From positions 554,927,380 through 554,991,379 of the forward strand of contig NC_134358.1 of assembly GCF_048569485.1 (NCBI RefSeq): DNA of 64,000 bases, given 5' to 3'. Under the pieces are notes generated by a model. It was not told the origin of the DNA and made no database searches. It was given only the letters and a program-made list of their open reading frames with translations. Source of the stretch: Anomaloglossus baeobatrachus (taxonomy: Eukaryota > Chordata > Amphibia > Anura > Aromobatidae). The translations under genes were made by a program, and so were the position numbers. Each line of letters begins with the position of its first letter. Position 1 is the first letter of the stretch. Positions 22,604 to 34,089 of this stretch are shown here, in pieces.

Positions 22604-23335
22604 AGGATGGAAAGGACCGGGGGAATCAGTGTCTGCAGGGGGGAAAAGAACCGGTGGAACCAGGGGTCTGCAGGGGGGAAAAGAACCGGGGGAACCAGGG
22701 TCTGCAGGAGGGAAAAGGACCGGGGGAACCAGGGTCTGCAGGGGGGAAAAGAACCGGTGGAACCAGCGGTCTGCAGGGGGGAAAGGACCGGGGGAACCAG
22801 GGTCTGCAGGGGGGAAAGGACCGGGGGAACCAGGGTCTGCAGGGGGGAAAGGACCGGGGGAACCAGGGTCTGCAGGAGGGAAAGGACCGGGGGAACCAGG
22901 GGTCTGCAGGAGGGAAAAGGACCAGGGGAACCGGGGTCTGCAGGGTGAAAAGGACCGGGGGAACCAGGGTCTGCAGGGGGGAAAAGACCGGGGGAACCAG
23001 GGTCTGCAGGGGGGAAAGGACCGGGGGAACCAGGGTCTGCAGGAGGGAAAAGGACCAGGGGAACCGGGGTCTGCAGGGTGAAAAGGACCGGGGGAACCAG
23101 GGTCTGCAGGGGGGAAAGGACCGGGGGAACCAGGGTCTGCAGGAGGGAAAAGGACCGGGGGAACCAGGGTCTGCAGGAGGGAAAAGGACCGGGGGAACCA
23201 GGGTCTGCAGGGGGGAAAAGAACCGGGGGAACCAGGGTCTGTAGGGGAGAAAGGACCGGGGGAACCAGGGTCTGCAGGGGAAAAAGAACCGAGGGAACCA
23301 GTGTCTGCAGAGAGCAAGGGGGAACCAGGGTCCGC
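22604..23335. repeat. 33-bp minisatellite, about 22 copies
   Basis: Unit gaccgggggaaccagggtct-gcaggggggaaag, about 33 bp with 32-35-bp variants. Strongly purine-rich on the plus strand (G/A), so it may adopt triplex or G-rich structures. The proline-rich minus-strand frames (PADPGSPGPFP repeats up to about 350 codons) follow from the 11-codon period. Confidence 0.95.
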
Positions 23336-23399
23336 AGTGTTCGACTGCCTGCAATCCAAAAAACTGTTCGATTCTAAAACATAGTAGAATAACAGCTGA

Positions 23400-23403
<4 letters not shown>

Positions 23404-23482
<79 letters not shown>

Positions 23483-23520
23483 GTACACATATATATACAC
23501 ATTATATATATATATATAAA
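23404..23520. repeat. (TA)n microsatellite
   Basis: About 35 perfect TA units, then degenerate TA-rich DNA. Confidence 0.97.
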
Positions 23521-23849
23521 GTAATATCTATATATGTGGAGAATCAATCTACCTATTTATTAATCTACCTCTATCTTTCTCTGCGGCCCAATATCTAGAT
23601 ATATATTATAGTATGTGTAACATTGTAACATTTGGTATGATCTGATGTATAATTTTTAAATGATTAGCAGAGCTGAGTTTGTCATTTATCACCAACATGT
23701 ACAATATTTATTCTGTGACAGTTCAGCACGATCTATTAAAATGTATATGTAGTTTATCTTTGTAGTAGATATAGTCTGCAAACTCCACAAATATAATCTC
23801 TGTATAATGTGAAGCTCTGTGCTGCATCTGTATGTAATACAGCTATGCA

Positions 23850-23916
<67 letters not shown>

Positions 23917-24080
23917 GTATACAGCCTCTAACTGTAGATGTCCTGTATGTGTGGCAGATTTAATTTTAGGATAAATAATTATTATTAATTGCAGCAGAGC
24001 ACAATCAGCTCATCATGCAAAGGCCATAATGCTACAAGAAAATCCTCTGCCCTTTCTGAAGCCTTTGCAGTCCTGAAGAG
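23521..24080. other. Unique AT-rich DNA with a (TA)n tract and a possible conserved core
   Basis: Contains (TA)n at 23856-23915. The part 23945-24070 (ataattattattaattgcag, aatcagctcatcatgcaaag, ggccataatgctac) is unique and has CNE-like texture. No gene. Confidence 0.35.
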
Positions 24081-24227
24081 TGAAAACCCATCTGACCTCT
24101 TCCATCTTTCTTTATAAAGCTGCTGTGCTGTTATTCCAGTGCAGACTCCCCATCTACAGACTTGGGAGGGGAGAAAATGTCCAGCTTTTCTTTCCTAAAG
24201 TCCAACCTTTCTCATCTGAGGTCAGTG

Positions 24228-26560
24228 TTTTCTTACTGGGATCCAGCCTCTCTCTCCTGGGGTCCAGCCTTTCTCTCCTGGGGTCCAGCCTTTCTCTCCT
24301 GGGGTCCAGCCTTTCTCTCCTGGGGTCCAGCCTTTCTCTCCTGGGGTCCAGCCTCTCTCTCCTGGGGTCCAGCCTTTCTCTCCTGGGGTCCAGCCTCTCT
24401 CTCCTGGGGTCCAGCCTTTCTCACCTGGGTTTCATCCTTTTTAACCTTAGGTCCGGCTTTTCTCCTTTGGGATCCAGCCTTTCTCCCCTCTTGTCCAGCC
24501 CTGCTTCCCTGGGGTACAGCCTTTCTTCCCTGGGGCTTGACGTTTTTCTCCTCTGGGATCCAGGCTTTCTCCCTTCAGGTCCGGTCCAGTTCACCCTTTC
24601 TCCCATCTGGCCTGGTCCAACCTGTCTCCCCTGTATTCCATACTTTCTCTCCTTTGTTCCAGCCCTTCTCCCCCGTGGTCCATCCGTTCAGCACCATGGA
24701 GAACTCCCCAGCTTGATCCTCTCTCCTCTGTGGTCCAGTCCAGCCTTTCTCCCCTGGGGTCTAGCCTTTCTCCACTGGAGTACACCTTTTCTCCCCTCGA
24801 GTCTGCTACAGACTTTCTTGGTTCATCCGTTCAGCACCATGGAAAGCTCCCCAATTTGACATTATCTCCTTGGGGGTCCAGTCCACCCTTTCTCCCATCA
24901 GGTCCAGTCCAGCCTTCCTCCCCTGGGGTCCGGCCATGCTCTCCTTAAATCCAGCATTTCTCCCCCATGGTCCATGCTATCAGCACCATGGAGAGCTCCA
25001 GAGCTCCCCAGCTTGACCCTCTTTCCTCTGTGGTCCAGTCTGGCCATTCTCTCCTTTAGTCCAGCATTTTTCTCCCATGGTCTATCCTTTCAGCACCATG
25101 GAGAGCTCCCCAACTTGATCCTCTCTCCTCTGTGGTCTGATCCAGCCTTCCTTCCCTGGAGTCCGGCCTTTCCCTCCTTTAGTCCAGCCTTTCTCCCCTG
25201 TGGTCCATCCGTTCAGCACCATGGAGAGCTCCCCAGCTTGATCCTCTCTCCTTTGTGGTCCAGTCCGGCCTTTCCCTCCTTTAGTCCAGCCTTTCTCCCC
25301 CGTGGTCCATCCGTTGAGTACCATGGAGAGCTCCCCAGCTTGATCCTCTCACCTCTGTGGTCCGGTCCAGCCTTCCTTCTCTTGGGTCCAGCCTTTTCCT
25401 CCTTTAGTCCAGCCTTTCTCCCCTGTGGTCCATCCGTTCAGCACCATGGAGAGCTCCCCAGCTTGATCCTCTCTCTTCCGTGGTCCAGTCCAGCCTTCCT
25501 CCCCCGGGGTCCCACCTTTCTACCCTGGGGTTTAGCCTTTCTCCACTGGGGTACATCTTTTCTCTCCTCGAGTCTGCGACAGGCTTTCACCCCATGGTGC
25601 ATCTGTTCACCATGGAGAGCTCCCCAGCTTGACCTTCTCTCCACTGGGGTCCAATCCAGCCTTTCTCCCGTGGGGTCCGGCCTTTCTCTCTTTTAGTCCA
25701 ACCTTTCTCCCCTCGTGGTCCATCTATTCAGCACCATGAAGAGCTCCCCAGCTTAAGCCTCTCTCTGTGGTCGGTCCGGCCTTTCTCCCCCCATGGTCCA
25801 TCCCTTCCGCACCATGGAGAGCTCCCCAGCTTGACCCTCTCTTCTCTGTGGTCCAGTGCAGCCTTCCTCCCCTGGGATCCCACCTTTCTACCCTGGGGTC
25901 TAGCCTTTCTCCACTGGGGTCCACCCTTTCTTCCCATGATCCATCCCTTCAGCACCATGGAGAGCTCCCCAGCTTGATCCTCTCTCCTCTGTAGTCCGGT
26001 CCAGCCTTCCTCCTCTGGGGTCCAGCCTTTCTCCCCTGTGGTCCATCTGTTCAGCACCATGGAGAGCTTTTCAGCTTGATGATCTCTCCTCTGTGGTCCG
26101 TTCCAGCCTTTCTCCCCTGTGGTCCATCCGTTCAGCACCATGGAGAGCTCCCCAGCTTGATCCTCTCTCCTCTGAGGTCCAGTCCAGCCCTTCTCCCCTG
26201 AGGTCCGGCCTTTCTCTCCTTTAGTCCAGCCTTTCTCCCCCCGTGTTCCATCCGTTCAACACCATGGAGAGCTCCCCAGCTTGAGCCTCTCTCCTCTGTG
26301 GTCCAGTCCAGCCTTCCTCCTCTGGGGTCCGGCCTTACTCCCCCGTGGTCCATCCGTTCAGCACCATGGAGAGCTTCCCAGATGAACCTCTCTCCTCTGA
26401 GGTCCAGTCCAGCCTTCCTCCTCTGGGGTCCGGCCTTACTCCCCCGTGGTCCATCCGTTCAGCACCATGGAGAGCTTCCCAGATGAACCTCTCTCCTCTG
26501 AGGTCCAGTCCTTCTCCCTCATGGTCCATCCGTTCAGCACCATGGAGAGCTCCTCAGCCT
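24228..26560. repeat. Complex minisatellite: 21-bp block then irregular 75-165-bp units
   Basis: From 24234 to 24430 a 21-bp unit (ctctcctggggtccagccttt) repeats about nine times. From 24430 to 26560 the same pyrimidine-rich words combine with a new one, cagcaccatggagagctcc, which occurs about 17 times at spacings from 75 to 166 bp. The right end shows a recent duplication: 26290-26390 and 26390-26490 are almost identical. All long frames here, on both strands, are repeat translations. Confidence 0.93.
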
Positions 26561-26639
26561 GATCCTCACAGTTGGCAGGAGCAGCTTCCTCTCTCCAGGG
26601 CCAGAAATCCTTCTCCAAACCTCTCTTATTGATTCTTAA

Positions 26640-27521
26640 CTTGTATCAATTCTTGAGAAGAAAGAGACACATTCCTTGGGGGGCACAAACGAACATCATT
26701 CCCTTTGATTATAACAATCTTAGATAAAGAGAACATTTCTTAAAGGATATTAGGAGGAATTGGCTTTGGCTCATCACCCTTGGGGCCTTGTATGAATTTG
26801 CTAGATCCCAGCACAAAGGGTTAAGTCTTATTGAACTACATTTGTAAGACACAGTTCTTTTCTGAAGACGCTCGCTCTGTGCTGTGCCTTTGTAGCTCTA
26901 CAGGGTAGGCTTGTCACAAGGCTCCGGGAGGGGACCTCACTACATCTGTGATAAATGAGACATTTTTGCAGCAAATGTGCAGAAATCTTTATTGATTTCC
27001 TCCTTCCTCCTCAGCCCTGCACTTGCCTCCTTGTTTAAGTTCTTCTCCCCTACTTAAGTCGTAAGAATGGAATGAGCTTCATTTAATTTTGATAAATGGC
27101 CTCAGATGCTCGGTATTGATTGGCTGCTGCTGGAGGAAACCGCCGCTAAGCAGGCGCTCCTGGTCATTACTGCTGACACTTCACCCTCGGGTTATGGAGC
27201 AGGAGGCTTTTTATAGACAAGGAAAATTTGATTGAATCAGTCGTTTACTATCGGAAAAGTTGTATGGAAGCTCCGGAAATATTTAAAGGGGGATATTCTG
27301 CTTAAAAAAGACATTTTCATATATTTTATTATTCCACTCTTCTGCTCATTATATAAAAAAAATCCATTGATTTTAATAGAACCTGTGTAATTCCTCTTTT
27401 GCCCTGCGGGGGCAGAACTCACCAAAGTCTATTGACTTCAGTCGCCACAATGTAAGACTTGTGGATCTCCTGTGCTAACACTGCATGAAAGTGTAAAAGG
27501 GTTTGTCCATCTCTTTAAAAC

Positions 27522-27526
<5 letters not shown>
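26640..27526. promoter_or_regulatory. Candidate conserved non-coding island D
   Basis: Single-copy DNA of about 890 bp. The segment 26950-27250 is the most CNE-like, with gagcttcatttaattttgat, aaatggcctcagatgctcgg and tattgattggctgctgctgg, followed by a CpG-bearing stretch. No coding potential. It runs up to a (TA)n tract. Confidence 0.38.

Positions 27527-27580
<54 letters not shown>
27527..27580. repeat. (TA)n microsatellite
   Basis: About 27 perfect TA units. Confidence 0.97.
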
Positions 27581-27582
<2 letters not shown>

Positions 27583-27589
27583 CCTAAAG

Positions 27590-27960
27590 CCACTTTTGCA
27601 ATACAGTTTCATTAAAAATTTTGCAGTATTTGGCTCTTACAGGCTCTTTGTTTTCCTGCACAGTCAACGTTGATGTGGTCTGTGGTTATAAATCAGCTGA
27701 AAGCTGCTCAGAAAATTACAAATTAGAGGTATAAAAACTCCTATTGGACAAAATGAGCTCACTGAAGGTTTCACAGTTAACTCATTCTGCAGCCTGGCAC
27801 TAGATGGTGCAACAGGGAGGCTATAGAAGACAAATTTTTAATGACATCCAATTACAAAAAGGATTTTTTAGCCAGAAATGGATGCATGTAAGAAGAATGT
27901 ACCTAAAGGAGGACAACCCCCTTAAAGTACTTGCTGCTATTTTTTTTATGCAGATTGACG
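27590..27960 (+). repeat. Interspersed repeat family X, copy 1
   Basis: Shares phrases with 34090-34450 (same orientation) and with the reverse complement of 38960-39310: ggctctttgttttcctgcac, gtctgtggttataaatcagc, gagctcactgaaggtttcac and taactcattctgcag. No open frame and no clear terminal repeats. Possibly a SINE-like or foldback-derived element. Confidence 0.65.
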
Positions 27961-28019
27961 ATGACACCAGAAGAAGGACTAAAAAAAATTTGTCCAAATT
28001 AAATAGCTTCCTTTAGACT

Positions 28020-28745
28020 AATTGTCTGACTTAAAAAAATGGAAAATAATAAACTAAATAAAATAAATAATAAACTGGGTTTCTGATTAAAAAAAGAAAA
28101 CATAAAATATATAAAAAATAACATATTAGACAATTCTGTGTTAAAAGAATGGGTGTTCTCTGGATAACACAGCTGCCTTTAAACTGGTTGTCTAATAAAA
28201 AAAAAAAAAAAAAATATATATATAAAATAAACCCTATAATAAATGAGAAAAAAATACGATGACATATTAGACAATTTTATGTAAATAAGTAAAAAAAAAA
28301 TCTTAAAATAAATGAAACAAAAAAATAAAATTAAACTGGCTGTTTGATTTAAAAAAAGACATAAGAAAATAAAAAATAAGAAAAAATAAAATAAATAAAT
28401 ACAAATGACATTAAACATTTCTATGCTAAAAGAATGGGTGTTCTCTAGATAACACAGCTGCCTTTAAACTCGTTGTCTGATTTTGTTAAAAAATTAGAAC
28501 AATTATAAAATAAAAAACAAAAAAAAAAAATTGAGAAAAAATAATTAGAAAAAAATGAAAAATAAAAATGACATATACAATTCTCTGTTAAAAGAATGGG
28601 TGTTGTCTGTATAACACAGCTGCCTTTAAATTGGTTGTTTGATTTAAAAAAAGCAAAAAAATAAAATAAAATAAAAAAATGAGAGAAAAATAAAAAAAAA
28701 ATATAAAATAAAAATGACATGTTAGAAAATGCTATGTTAAAAGAA
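28020..28745. repeat. AT-rich tandem repeat of 140-160-bp units
   Basis: The phrase aaaagaatgggtgttctct followed by taacacagctgcctttaaa recurs at about 28142, 28428, 28590 and 28738, with A-rich spacers of variable length between. A partially decayed unit explains the double spacing between the first two. Confidence 0.8.
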
Positions 28746-28759
28746 TGGGTGTTCTCTGT

Positions 28760-29529
28760 ATAACACCTTCCTCTAAGTTAGAGCCAGCAGTGTTGGCGAG
28801 TGATCGATATCTTCTGGGCTGCCCATTAATTTGATTTCATTAGTGCAATACTTCATTTCACCAGCGGAGGCACTGCAGGGAAATTGAACACTCGCTCCGC
28901 AGATCCCAACCAATCGCTTCTGATCAGTTTCTCTTTATGAGAAACCAACCAGTGACTCTCTGCTTTAAGAAACATTCATTTTCGGGGTATAATCCGTACC
29001 CCTTCCCCTTCCAGTTTAGTGACCCCCAATGATACTCTCTTGGCTTTTCCTAGAAGGCAGGGAGGGAATGTTGCCGTTGGCCTCCCACATCGGCCATTAT
29101 GTGAGAATGTTTTCTTCTCACTTTTTGTCAGCAGTGATTGTGACACTTCTGCTCTTATTAATGGTCGTTAATGTAGCAGCTGCGCGGAGCTGCTTTGTAC
29201 GCAGCAGTTCAGACTCGTGCGCCGTCTCCTGTATTTTTTTGGCTGCAGTTTCTGTAATACTGGCTTCAGCTTTTTAACATTTGACCGGGGTGAACAAAGC
29301 GTGCCGTGTGTGACTCCGAAGGTAATTAACATTCAGGGCTGGTGGATGAGACTATAGGGGTCACGAGGCGGAATAGAGAAGTGATGACGGAGAGAATGTG
29401 GGGGGAGGGGAGACGCCGCAGACACTACACCTGCAGAGGGGATGATGGATACCTTCCCGGAGGATCCGTGGATCCTCACTCCAAGCCTGATTTATCAGTA
29501 TAGGCAGGGTTTAAGGGGCTGTCCACTGG
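28760..29529. promoter_or_regulatory. Candidate conserved non-coding island E
   Basis: Unique DNA with gcccattaatttgatttcat, tagtgcaatacttcatttc and ggtaattaacattcaggg. It also holds a short hydrophobic open frame (29029-29277, 82 codons) that I regard as chance. CNE-like by texture; the right quarter (29350-29520) shows nothing special. Confidence 0.35.
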
Positions 29530-31170
29530 TTTTGGCTCACAAATATGGATGAAAAATACTGGCCGAATACTGAATGTGTGAACGTGGCCTTAAAGGGGTT
29601 GTCCACTACTTTTACACTGATGGTCTTTCTTTAGGATAGGTCACCAATGTCTGTCTGACCCCCAGCACCACCACCAATCAGCTGCTTTCGGTACCGGCGG
29701 TGGCAGCTGGAAATGCTCAGTTCTGGAGCTGCCCTGACTTCTGATAGCGGCCGTGGCCGGATACTGCACATTCGCCTTCCATATTAATAGGAGCCGGATG
29801 TGCAGTATCTGGCCGCAGCCGCTATCAGAAAACGGAACAGCTCCGGAAGTGAGCATTTCCTGCTACCGCCGTCGGCAACGAGAGCAGGCAATCTGTAGGA
29901 GGTGTCGGACCCCCACCAATCAGACATTGATAACCAGAGCAGTGCCGTCTTCTGATAGTGCCTCCAGCCGGGTACTAAACATCCGCCTCCCATTCAAATC
30001 AATAGAAGGCGGATGTGCAGAACCCAGCCGCGGCCACTGTCAGAAGATGGAACAACTCCGGAAGTGAGCATGTCCTGCTACCGCCACTCAGAGCAGCTGA
30101 TTGGTGGGGGGTTCTGTTATGATTCAGGGACCAAGGAAGATCTAAAAATGCGGAAACCCAAAAAGTAACCAGAGTGTCTGGAACCTTAACGGATTGCAGA
30201 CCTAATCCTGACACACAACTAGAAGTAGCCGTGGGACGAGCCTACGATGACCTAGTCGTCTCGACACAGCCGGAGAACTAAATATTCTCACAGATAGAAA
30301 TATAAGAAAAGCTAATCTGCAATCCCCAAAGATATAGATAGCCCCCCACATGTAAAGACTACGGTGATATAGGAAAACACAATACAAAGCTAGAAAACAG
30401 ATTCAGCAAAGATGAGGCCCAAACTATCTTTATAGGAAAGGATAGGAAGGAGTACTGTCTGCAGCCGTAAAAACCTTAAAAAAATCTCAGCACGCCTGAC
30501 ATGGAAAACCCTGAGACCACACGGCCTCTCCCCCACTATATCAGTATTCTGATGTTACTGGGATCCAAAAACACTAACATAGATGAGGGACTGAATTTAA
30601 TACCAAGAATGACAAAACACAATACATTGCAGAATCATGGAGCTAAGTATACAGACACTCCCAGCAGGGAATGATCCAGTTCCACCAGGAACTCTACACA
30701 GACAAAATAGGAATCAAGCAATAGTATCAAAACAGAAAAACAACACGAAAGTGGAAACAATAAGCAGAGATACAAAGACCAACTTATCTTGAGAGGAGTT
30801 TTGGTAGAGAGCAGGGCTGGTTACAGAATGTCCTTAACACACAGGAGACCATTGAGCACCAGCAAGTAACAGGAGAAAACTACTCAGTTATATAGTCCCA
30901 ATCTGAAGGGCCTGATTGCCAGTCCTCCACAGGTGTGTGGCTTTCATTCCACAAGTCAACTGCACAGCCAGCAGTGACCACAAGAGGGAGCCCCAAACTG
31001 GAAAATGTATTCACAACAGGGTCCCGGGTGTCAGACCCCCACCAATCAAACATTGATGACCTATCCTAAGGAAACGCCAACAATGTAAAAGCAGTAGATA
31101 ACCCCTTTATGGCCATATTCACACGTTCAGTATTCGGTCAGTATTTTTCAACCATATTTGTAGCCAAAGC
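29530..31170. mobile_element. Large foldback element split by a solo LTR
   Basis: The left end (ggctcacaaatatggatgaa, aaaatactggccgaatactg, ttaaaggggttgtccacta) is the reverse complement of the right end (about 31050-31165), with about 90% identity over more than 110 bp. The arms include aggataggtcaccaatgtct-type text found in many frog repeats, as I recall. Internal GC-rich sub-palindromes repeat at 29720-29870 and 29935-30080 around ttctgatagcggc and ggatgtgcag. No transposase is present, so this is a non-autonomous foldback or MITE-like repeat. It was later interrupted by the LTR at 30115-31018. Confidence 0.8.
30115..31018 (-). mobile_element. Solo LTR of a retroelement
   Basis: A 904-bp block with TG and CA at its two ends, flanked by near-matching 5-bp duplications (ggttc at 30110-30114, gggtc at 31019-31023), lying inside the foldback element. 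Read on the minus strand it begins tgttgtgaatac and has a TATA-like actatataac near 30890. There is no internal coding region, so it is a solo LTR left by recombination. Its orientation follows the TATA box. It is younger than the foldback repeat it interrupts. It also contains accacaagagggagc (30978-30992), a CTCF-like variant. Confidence 0.8.
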
Positions 31171-32145
31171 TAAGAGTGGAATAATCAGAGGAAAAGTAGA
31201 ATAGAAACACGGGCACCACTTCTGCATTTTCTTTCACTGGGGCGGAGGTGCGCATACTTGACCCCCAACTCTTCTTAGAATTTTTGGGGGTCTCAACAGT
31301 CAAACTCCCCCCCACCCCTGAAATAAGGATAACTTCCAATCTTGGTGCACTTACTTTAATACCGTGAGTTTATTTTTGCAACTTTAGGCACAACTCATTA
31401 TCATTGCATTTGTGCCCGTTTTTCGTCATGTTTCCGGTGTTCCGAGTCTTTTTACTGTTTGCGTCTTATTTATCTTTCCATCTATGCATTTTTTTAGGTT
31501 TTTTTTTTTTTTTTGTTCACCCCTTGGTCAGAGCTAAAATTTTCCAAATGTTTTTGTCTGATTTTCCATTTGCAACATTTTTCGAAAAAAGTCGCAAATT
31601 TGTTTTTAATTGAACGGGCGCCGTCCTCTCACCTTGGAGCGTTTTTTTCACAAACGTCTGGAGTTTTATTAACAATTTTACAACATTTAGCGAAATATAC
31701 AAATTTTGAAACATTCTAGTGTACTATACGCTAAAAAAATTAGCAAAGCAGTTTACAGGCAAAAATAGAGACAATTTTTTATTTTTGCATATATTAATTA
31801 ATTTTGGTGAATTTCAGGGCAGAAAACATCAGAAAATACTGCAAGAGAAAAATAAAAAGTAATGTACCTGTGTCCCCATGGCAATACTTCCTGTCACACC
31901 TCTATTGCAGTGTTCTCACAAGAAAATTGAAGGGTAATAGGTGAGGTGCTCACCTGGTCGGGTTGTGTAGGCATATGTGGAAAAGGCTGCTGCTGAAAAC
32001 CCCCACTGTAGAATATAGAGAACCACGGGAGATGAAAGGGTTAAAAACCTGTGCTGATGAACATGGGAGTCAGGAGGGTTGAAGTGCGGTTTTATTTGTC
32101 AAGAATAAGCTTCATTCTCAGGACAAACAGGATCCTATGTATCAG
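31171..32145. other. Mostly unique DNA, no gene seen
   Basis: T-rich and A-rich stretches without tandem order. The part 31900-32130 has the look of an interspersed repeat (gaagggtaataggtgaggtg, ggcatatgtggaaaaggc) but I cannot assign it. Confidence 0.35.
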
Positions 32146-33138
32146 GCTACGTTCACACGCTGCGTTTTTGCTGCATTTTTTTATGCATTTTATTAAATGG
32201 ACATTTACAGTAACAGCAAAAGCTAAGAGTTCTCAGAAATCTCATGCGCACAATTGTTTATTTTAGGGGGGAATTGGAAAACTGCAGCACCTCAGTTCTT
32301 TTAGCGTTTTTGCAGCATTTTATCACCATAGAAAGTTCTAAAATGCAAACCTGCGTTTTTCTGCTTTTTTGCTGAATTTAAGAAACTTTATTAAACATGT
32401 AGCCAAATGACACATCGTCTGCACAAGAAAAGGAAAAAACACAGCAAAAATGCATCAAAAATGCAGCAAAAACACAGCAAAAATGTAGCAAAAACACATC
32501 AAAACTCCAAGAAAAACACTGAAAAAATTTTGCAAAAATTTAGCAAAAATTTAGCAAAAATGCAGCAAACACACGGCACAAGCTGTTTTTGTATGAAATC
32601 TCATGCATATGAATGTTTTGTTTTTTTTTTTAACTGCAGCATGTCAATTCAGCAATTTTGCACCATTTTTTCACTATAGAAAGCAATAAGAAAGTTTTAA
32701 AATGCAACCCTGTGTTTTTGCTGCTTTTTCGTAGAATTTAGCTAACTTTATTAAACATGTAGACAAATGACACATCATGTGGTCAAAAAATACAAAACAA
32801 CAACAAAAACACAGCTAAAAATGCATCAAAAACAGCAAAAGCACAAAAAAGCAGCAAAAACGCAACAAAAAAGCAGCAAAAATACAGTAAAAGCACAGCA
32901 AAAAAGCAGGAAAAATGCAACAAAAACACAGCAAAAATGCAACAAAAACAGCAAATAATTAGCAAAAACGCAAAAAAAAGCAGCAAAAATGCAACAAAAG
33001 GACAACAAAAAAAGCAGCAAAAATGCAATAAAAACACAGCAAAAATGCAACAAAAACACAGCAAAGCTAAAAAAAAAAAAAAAAGCAGGTATTGCCTACA
33101 GGAAAAAAGCATCAACAATGCACAAAGTGAACACAGTC
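32146..33138. repeat. Duplicated segment with A-rich gcaaaaac tandem runs
   Basis: Two similar halves about 360 bp apart: ctttattaaacatgtag occurs at about 32385 and 32745, each followed by caaatgacacatc and then runs of gcaaaaacacagcaaaaatg. The left edge (ggctacgttcacacgctgcg) resembles the start of a common frog repeat and the right edge (gtgaacacagtct) is roughly its complement. It ends exactly where the next foldback element begins. Confidence 0.7.
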
Positions 33139-33140
33139 TA

Positions 33141-33582
33141 AGGGTATGTGCGCACGTTGCTTTTTACCTGCTTTTTACCTGCTTTTTTGCTGCTTTTTCT
33201 TCTGCGCTGTTTAATGCCAAAATGGATGTGTTCTTCTATTCAAGCAAAGTCTATGGGAATTTGGGTTTCTTGTTCACACTATTGTTGTTCAAAATGCTGC
33301 CTTTTTGTGGCAGAACTTTGGTCAAAAACTCAGCTTTTCAAAGAAGCAACATGTCAATTGTTTTTGCCATTTGGGTTTTGCACTGCAAAGCTGAGTTTTT
33401 GACCAAAGTTCTGCCACAAAAAGGCAGCATTTTGAACAACATAGTGTGAACAAGAAACCCAAATTCCCATAGACTTTGCTTGAATAGAAGAACACATCCA
33501 TTTTGGCATTAAACAGCGCAGAAGAAAAAGCAGCAAAAAAGCAGGTAAAAAGCAGGTAAAAAGCAACGTGCGCACATACCCT
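33141..33582. mobile_element. Foldback MITE with 197-bp near-identical arms
   Basis: Flanked by TA (33139-33140 and 33583-33584). Arms 33141-33337 and 33386-33582 are reverse complements with about one base insertion and a few differences; the loop is about 48 nt. The tip is agggtatgtgcgcacgttgc. The arms are so alike that both strands encode the same open frame (starting MRTLLFTCFLPAF) in each arm. No transposase. The TA target suggests mobilisation by a Tc1/mariner-type enzyme. High arm identity means a young insertion or recent arm correction. Confidence 0.92.
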
Positions 33583-33589
33583 TACACTA

Positions 33590-33968
33590 GTATAAGATAG
33601 CTTTAGTGATTTTTTTTTTAACTGAGTGGCCTAATGATTACAAATTATTACACCTCGGGGGGCTACCAAAAGATTTTTTCTGGCATTCTGATATGACACC
33701 AAGGACTGGTTTTAATACATTTAATCATTGTTTTTCAATTTTAGTTCTATTATGAAAAAGTATAAACATGAAAAAAATTAATTAAAAATGTCTTCCCACT
33801 TTATTTGATCACTTTGATACATATTTGCTTAGCCTACGGTGAATGGGCCGGCTATGAAAACTCTTCTTGGGCTGGTAAAACTGAAAATGTATGTCATACT
33901 GGAGGCTGAGGACCTGACAATCATTTCATTACTGGGGTCAACAATACACAAATGATTATTAAAGGATT
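33590..33968. other. Unique spacer, no gene seen
   Basis: AT-rich, non-repetitive, no feature recognised. Confidence 0.4.
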
Positions 33969-34057
33969 TATTTTTAGAGCAAAATATTAAGTAAAAAAAA
34001 ATAAATATATATATAAGATTTTATTATTAGTTTACTTAATATTTTGCTCTAAAAATA
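33969..34057. repeat. Perfect 27-bp inverted repeat with 35-nt loop
   Basis: Arms at 33969-33995 and 34031-34057 are exact reverse complements (tatttttagagcaaaatatt and onward). The loop is A/T only. Could be a small MITE remnant or cruciform-forming site; no target duplication is evident. Confidence 0.9.
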
Positions 34058-34089
34058 TTTTTTTGCAATTGGGTTTCCTTGGGCACTTT

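Noticed and set aside
22445-23500. 351-codon proline-rich minus-strand frame resembling a collagen-like protein
   Set aside because: It follows from the 33-bp period and runs into a TA microsatellite; competing frames on both strands are nearly as long.
24080-24859. 259-codon leucine/serine-rich frame with a start before the array
   Set aside because: Mostly the 21-bp unit; overlapping frames are open too and the pre-array part shows no coding pattern.
29029-29277. 82-codon frame with a transmembrane-like stretch
   Set aside because: Short, no splice context, no family resemblance; it lies in a unique non-coding island.
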